From Paraburkholderia antibiotica (GTDB taxonomy: Bacteria; Pseudomonadota; Gammaproteobacteria; Burkholderiales; Burkholderiaceae), in NCBI RefSeq assembly GCF_012927125.1, contig NZ_JABBFZ010000007.1, forward strand, positions 204,341-268,340: a stretch of DNA of 64,000 nt. Reading direction: 5' to 3'. The number at the start of each line of letters is the position of its first letter. The stretch's first letter is position 1. Below the pieces are notes generated by a model that saw only the letters and a list, made by a program, of their open reading frames with translations, had not been told where the DNA came from and searched no databases. Made by a program: the position numbers and the translations under genes. Shown in pieces: positions 63,880 through 64,000 of this stretch.

Positions 63880-64000
63880 TGACCCCGCGAAGTTGGACGG
63901 TTAGAGATTAAACGGTACGCGAGGCCTGGGTCCTGTATTGCACGGGACTCAGGCCTTTCAACTTGAGCCTGATGCGTTCGTGGTTGTAGTAATGGATATA
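63880..64000 (-). mobile_element. IS3-family insertion sequence, end
   Basis: A terminal TGACCCCG sequence begins at 63880, as in IS3-family ends. The transposase 3' end follows and runs off the window edge. The rest of the element lies to the right. Confidence 0.8.
63908..64000 (-). CDS. IS3-family transposase, C-terminal fragment
   Basis: The last 30 codons of an IS3-type (probably IS150-group) DDE transposase read into the window from the right: YIHYYNHERIRLKLKG followed by LSPVQYRTQAS. This is the typical end of the rve integrase domain. The gene is partial only because the window stops. Whether the element is intact cannot be told. Confidence 0.88.
   Translation of the reverse strand, partial: YIHYYNHERIRLKLKGLSPVQYRTQASRTV

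Overview
The window is core chromosome from a Burkholderia sensu lato bacterium, most likely a Paraburkholderia chromosome 1. The grounds are a high-GC betaproteobacterial atp operon, a parAB-rsmG-mnmG block with two perfect GTTTCACGTGAAAC parS sites, a gspDEF/(gspC reversed)/gspGHIJKLMN type II secretion cluster of the Burkholderia layout, and a DUF3717 protein. No tRNA, rRNA, CRISPR array or prophage was seen. The only mobile DNA is an IS3-type end at the right edge.

Layout. 0-4.7 kb (minus): atpI-B-E-F-H-A, the left part of the ATP synthase operon; atpG onward lies outside. 4.7-5.4 kb: a gene-free stretch with many inverted repeats. 5.4-9.8 kb (minus): mnmG-rsmG-parA-parB, with one parS inside mnmG and one in the hairpin after it. 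10-16.6 kb (minus): a branched-chain-type ABC importer (livH, a fused livM-livG, livF) with two tandem binding-protein paralogues. 17-25.9 kb (minus): a second complete Liv-type importer behind a GMC oxidoreductase and an MmsA-type aldehyde dehydrogenase, with a divergent LysR regulator at 26 kb. 27-30 kb: a CYTH protein, an Lrp-type regulator divergent from phhA-phhB (phenylalanine hydroxylation), and a small DUF3717 protein. 30.4-32.8 kb: a TctD/TctE-like two-component pair. 32.9-36.4 kb (minus): SET methyltransferase, old-yellow-enzyme family protein, class I amidotransferase, MarR regulator with a cysteine-rich tail. 36.9-42.3 kb (minus): YbdK-type ligase, CPA2 antiporter, mnmC. 42.7-45.3 kb: HU, a COG0523 metal GTPase with a His-rich tail, a lytic transglycosylase. 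45.8-57.9 kb: type II secretion genes. 58-64 kb: an outer-membrane efflux lipoprotein, a small membrane protein, MarR, an EmrB-like DHA2 pump, a lipoprotein and the IS edge.

The most interesting signal is non-coding. The gene-free DNA between the antiporter and mnmC (about 39.65-40.3 kb) holds two perfect and one near-perfect DnaA boxes, eight GTTAAC hexamers in about 540 bp and several GTATAC elements. A second DnaA-box stretch lies at 36.5-36.8 kb. With parABS 30 kb away, the atp operon transcribed leftward, HU and gsp transcribed rightward, and no dnaA gene nearby, this is a good candidate for the replication origin of the chromosome. Other points of note are a parS that doubles as a transcription terminator, a LivF with arginine in place of the Walker A lysine, a minus-strand terminator inside the histidine-kinase coding sequence, and the bacterial SET protein.
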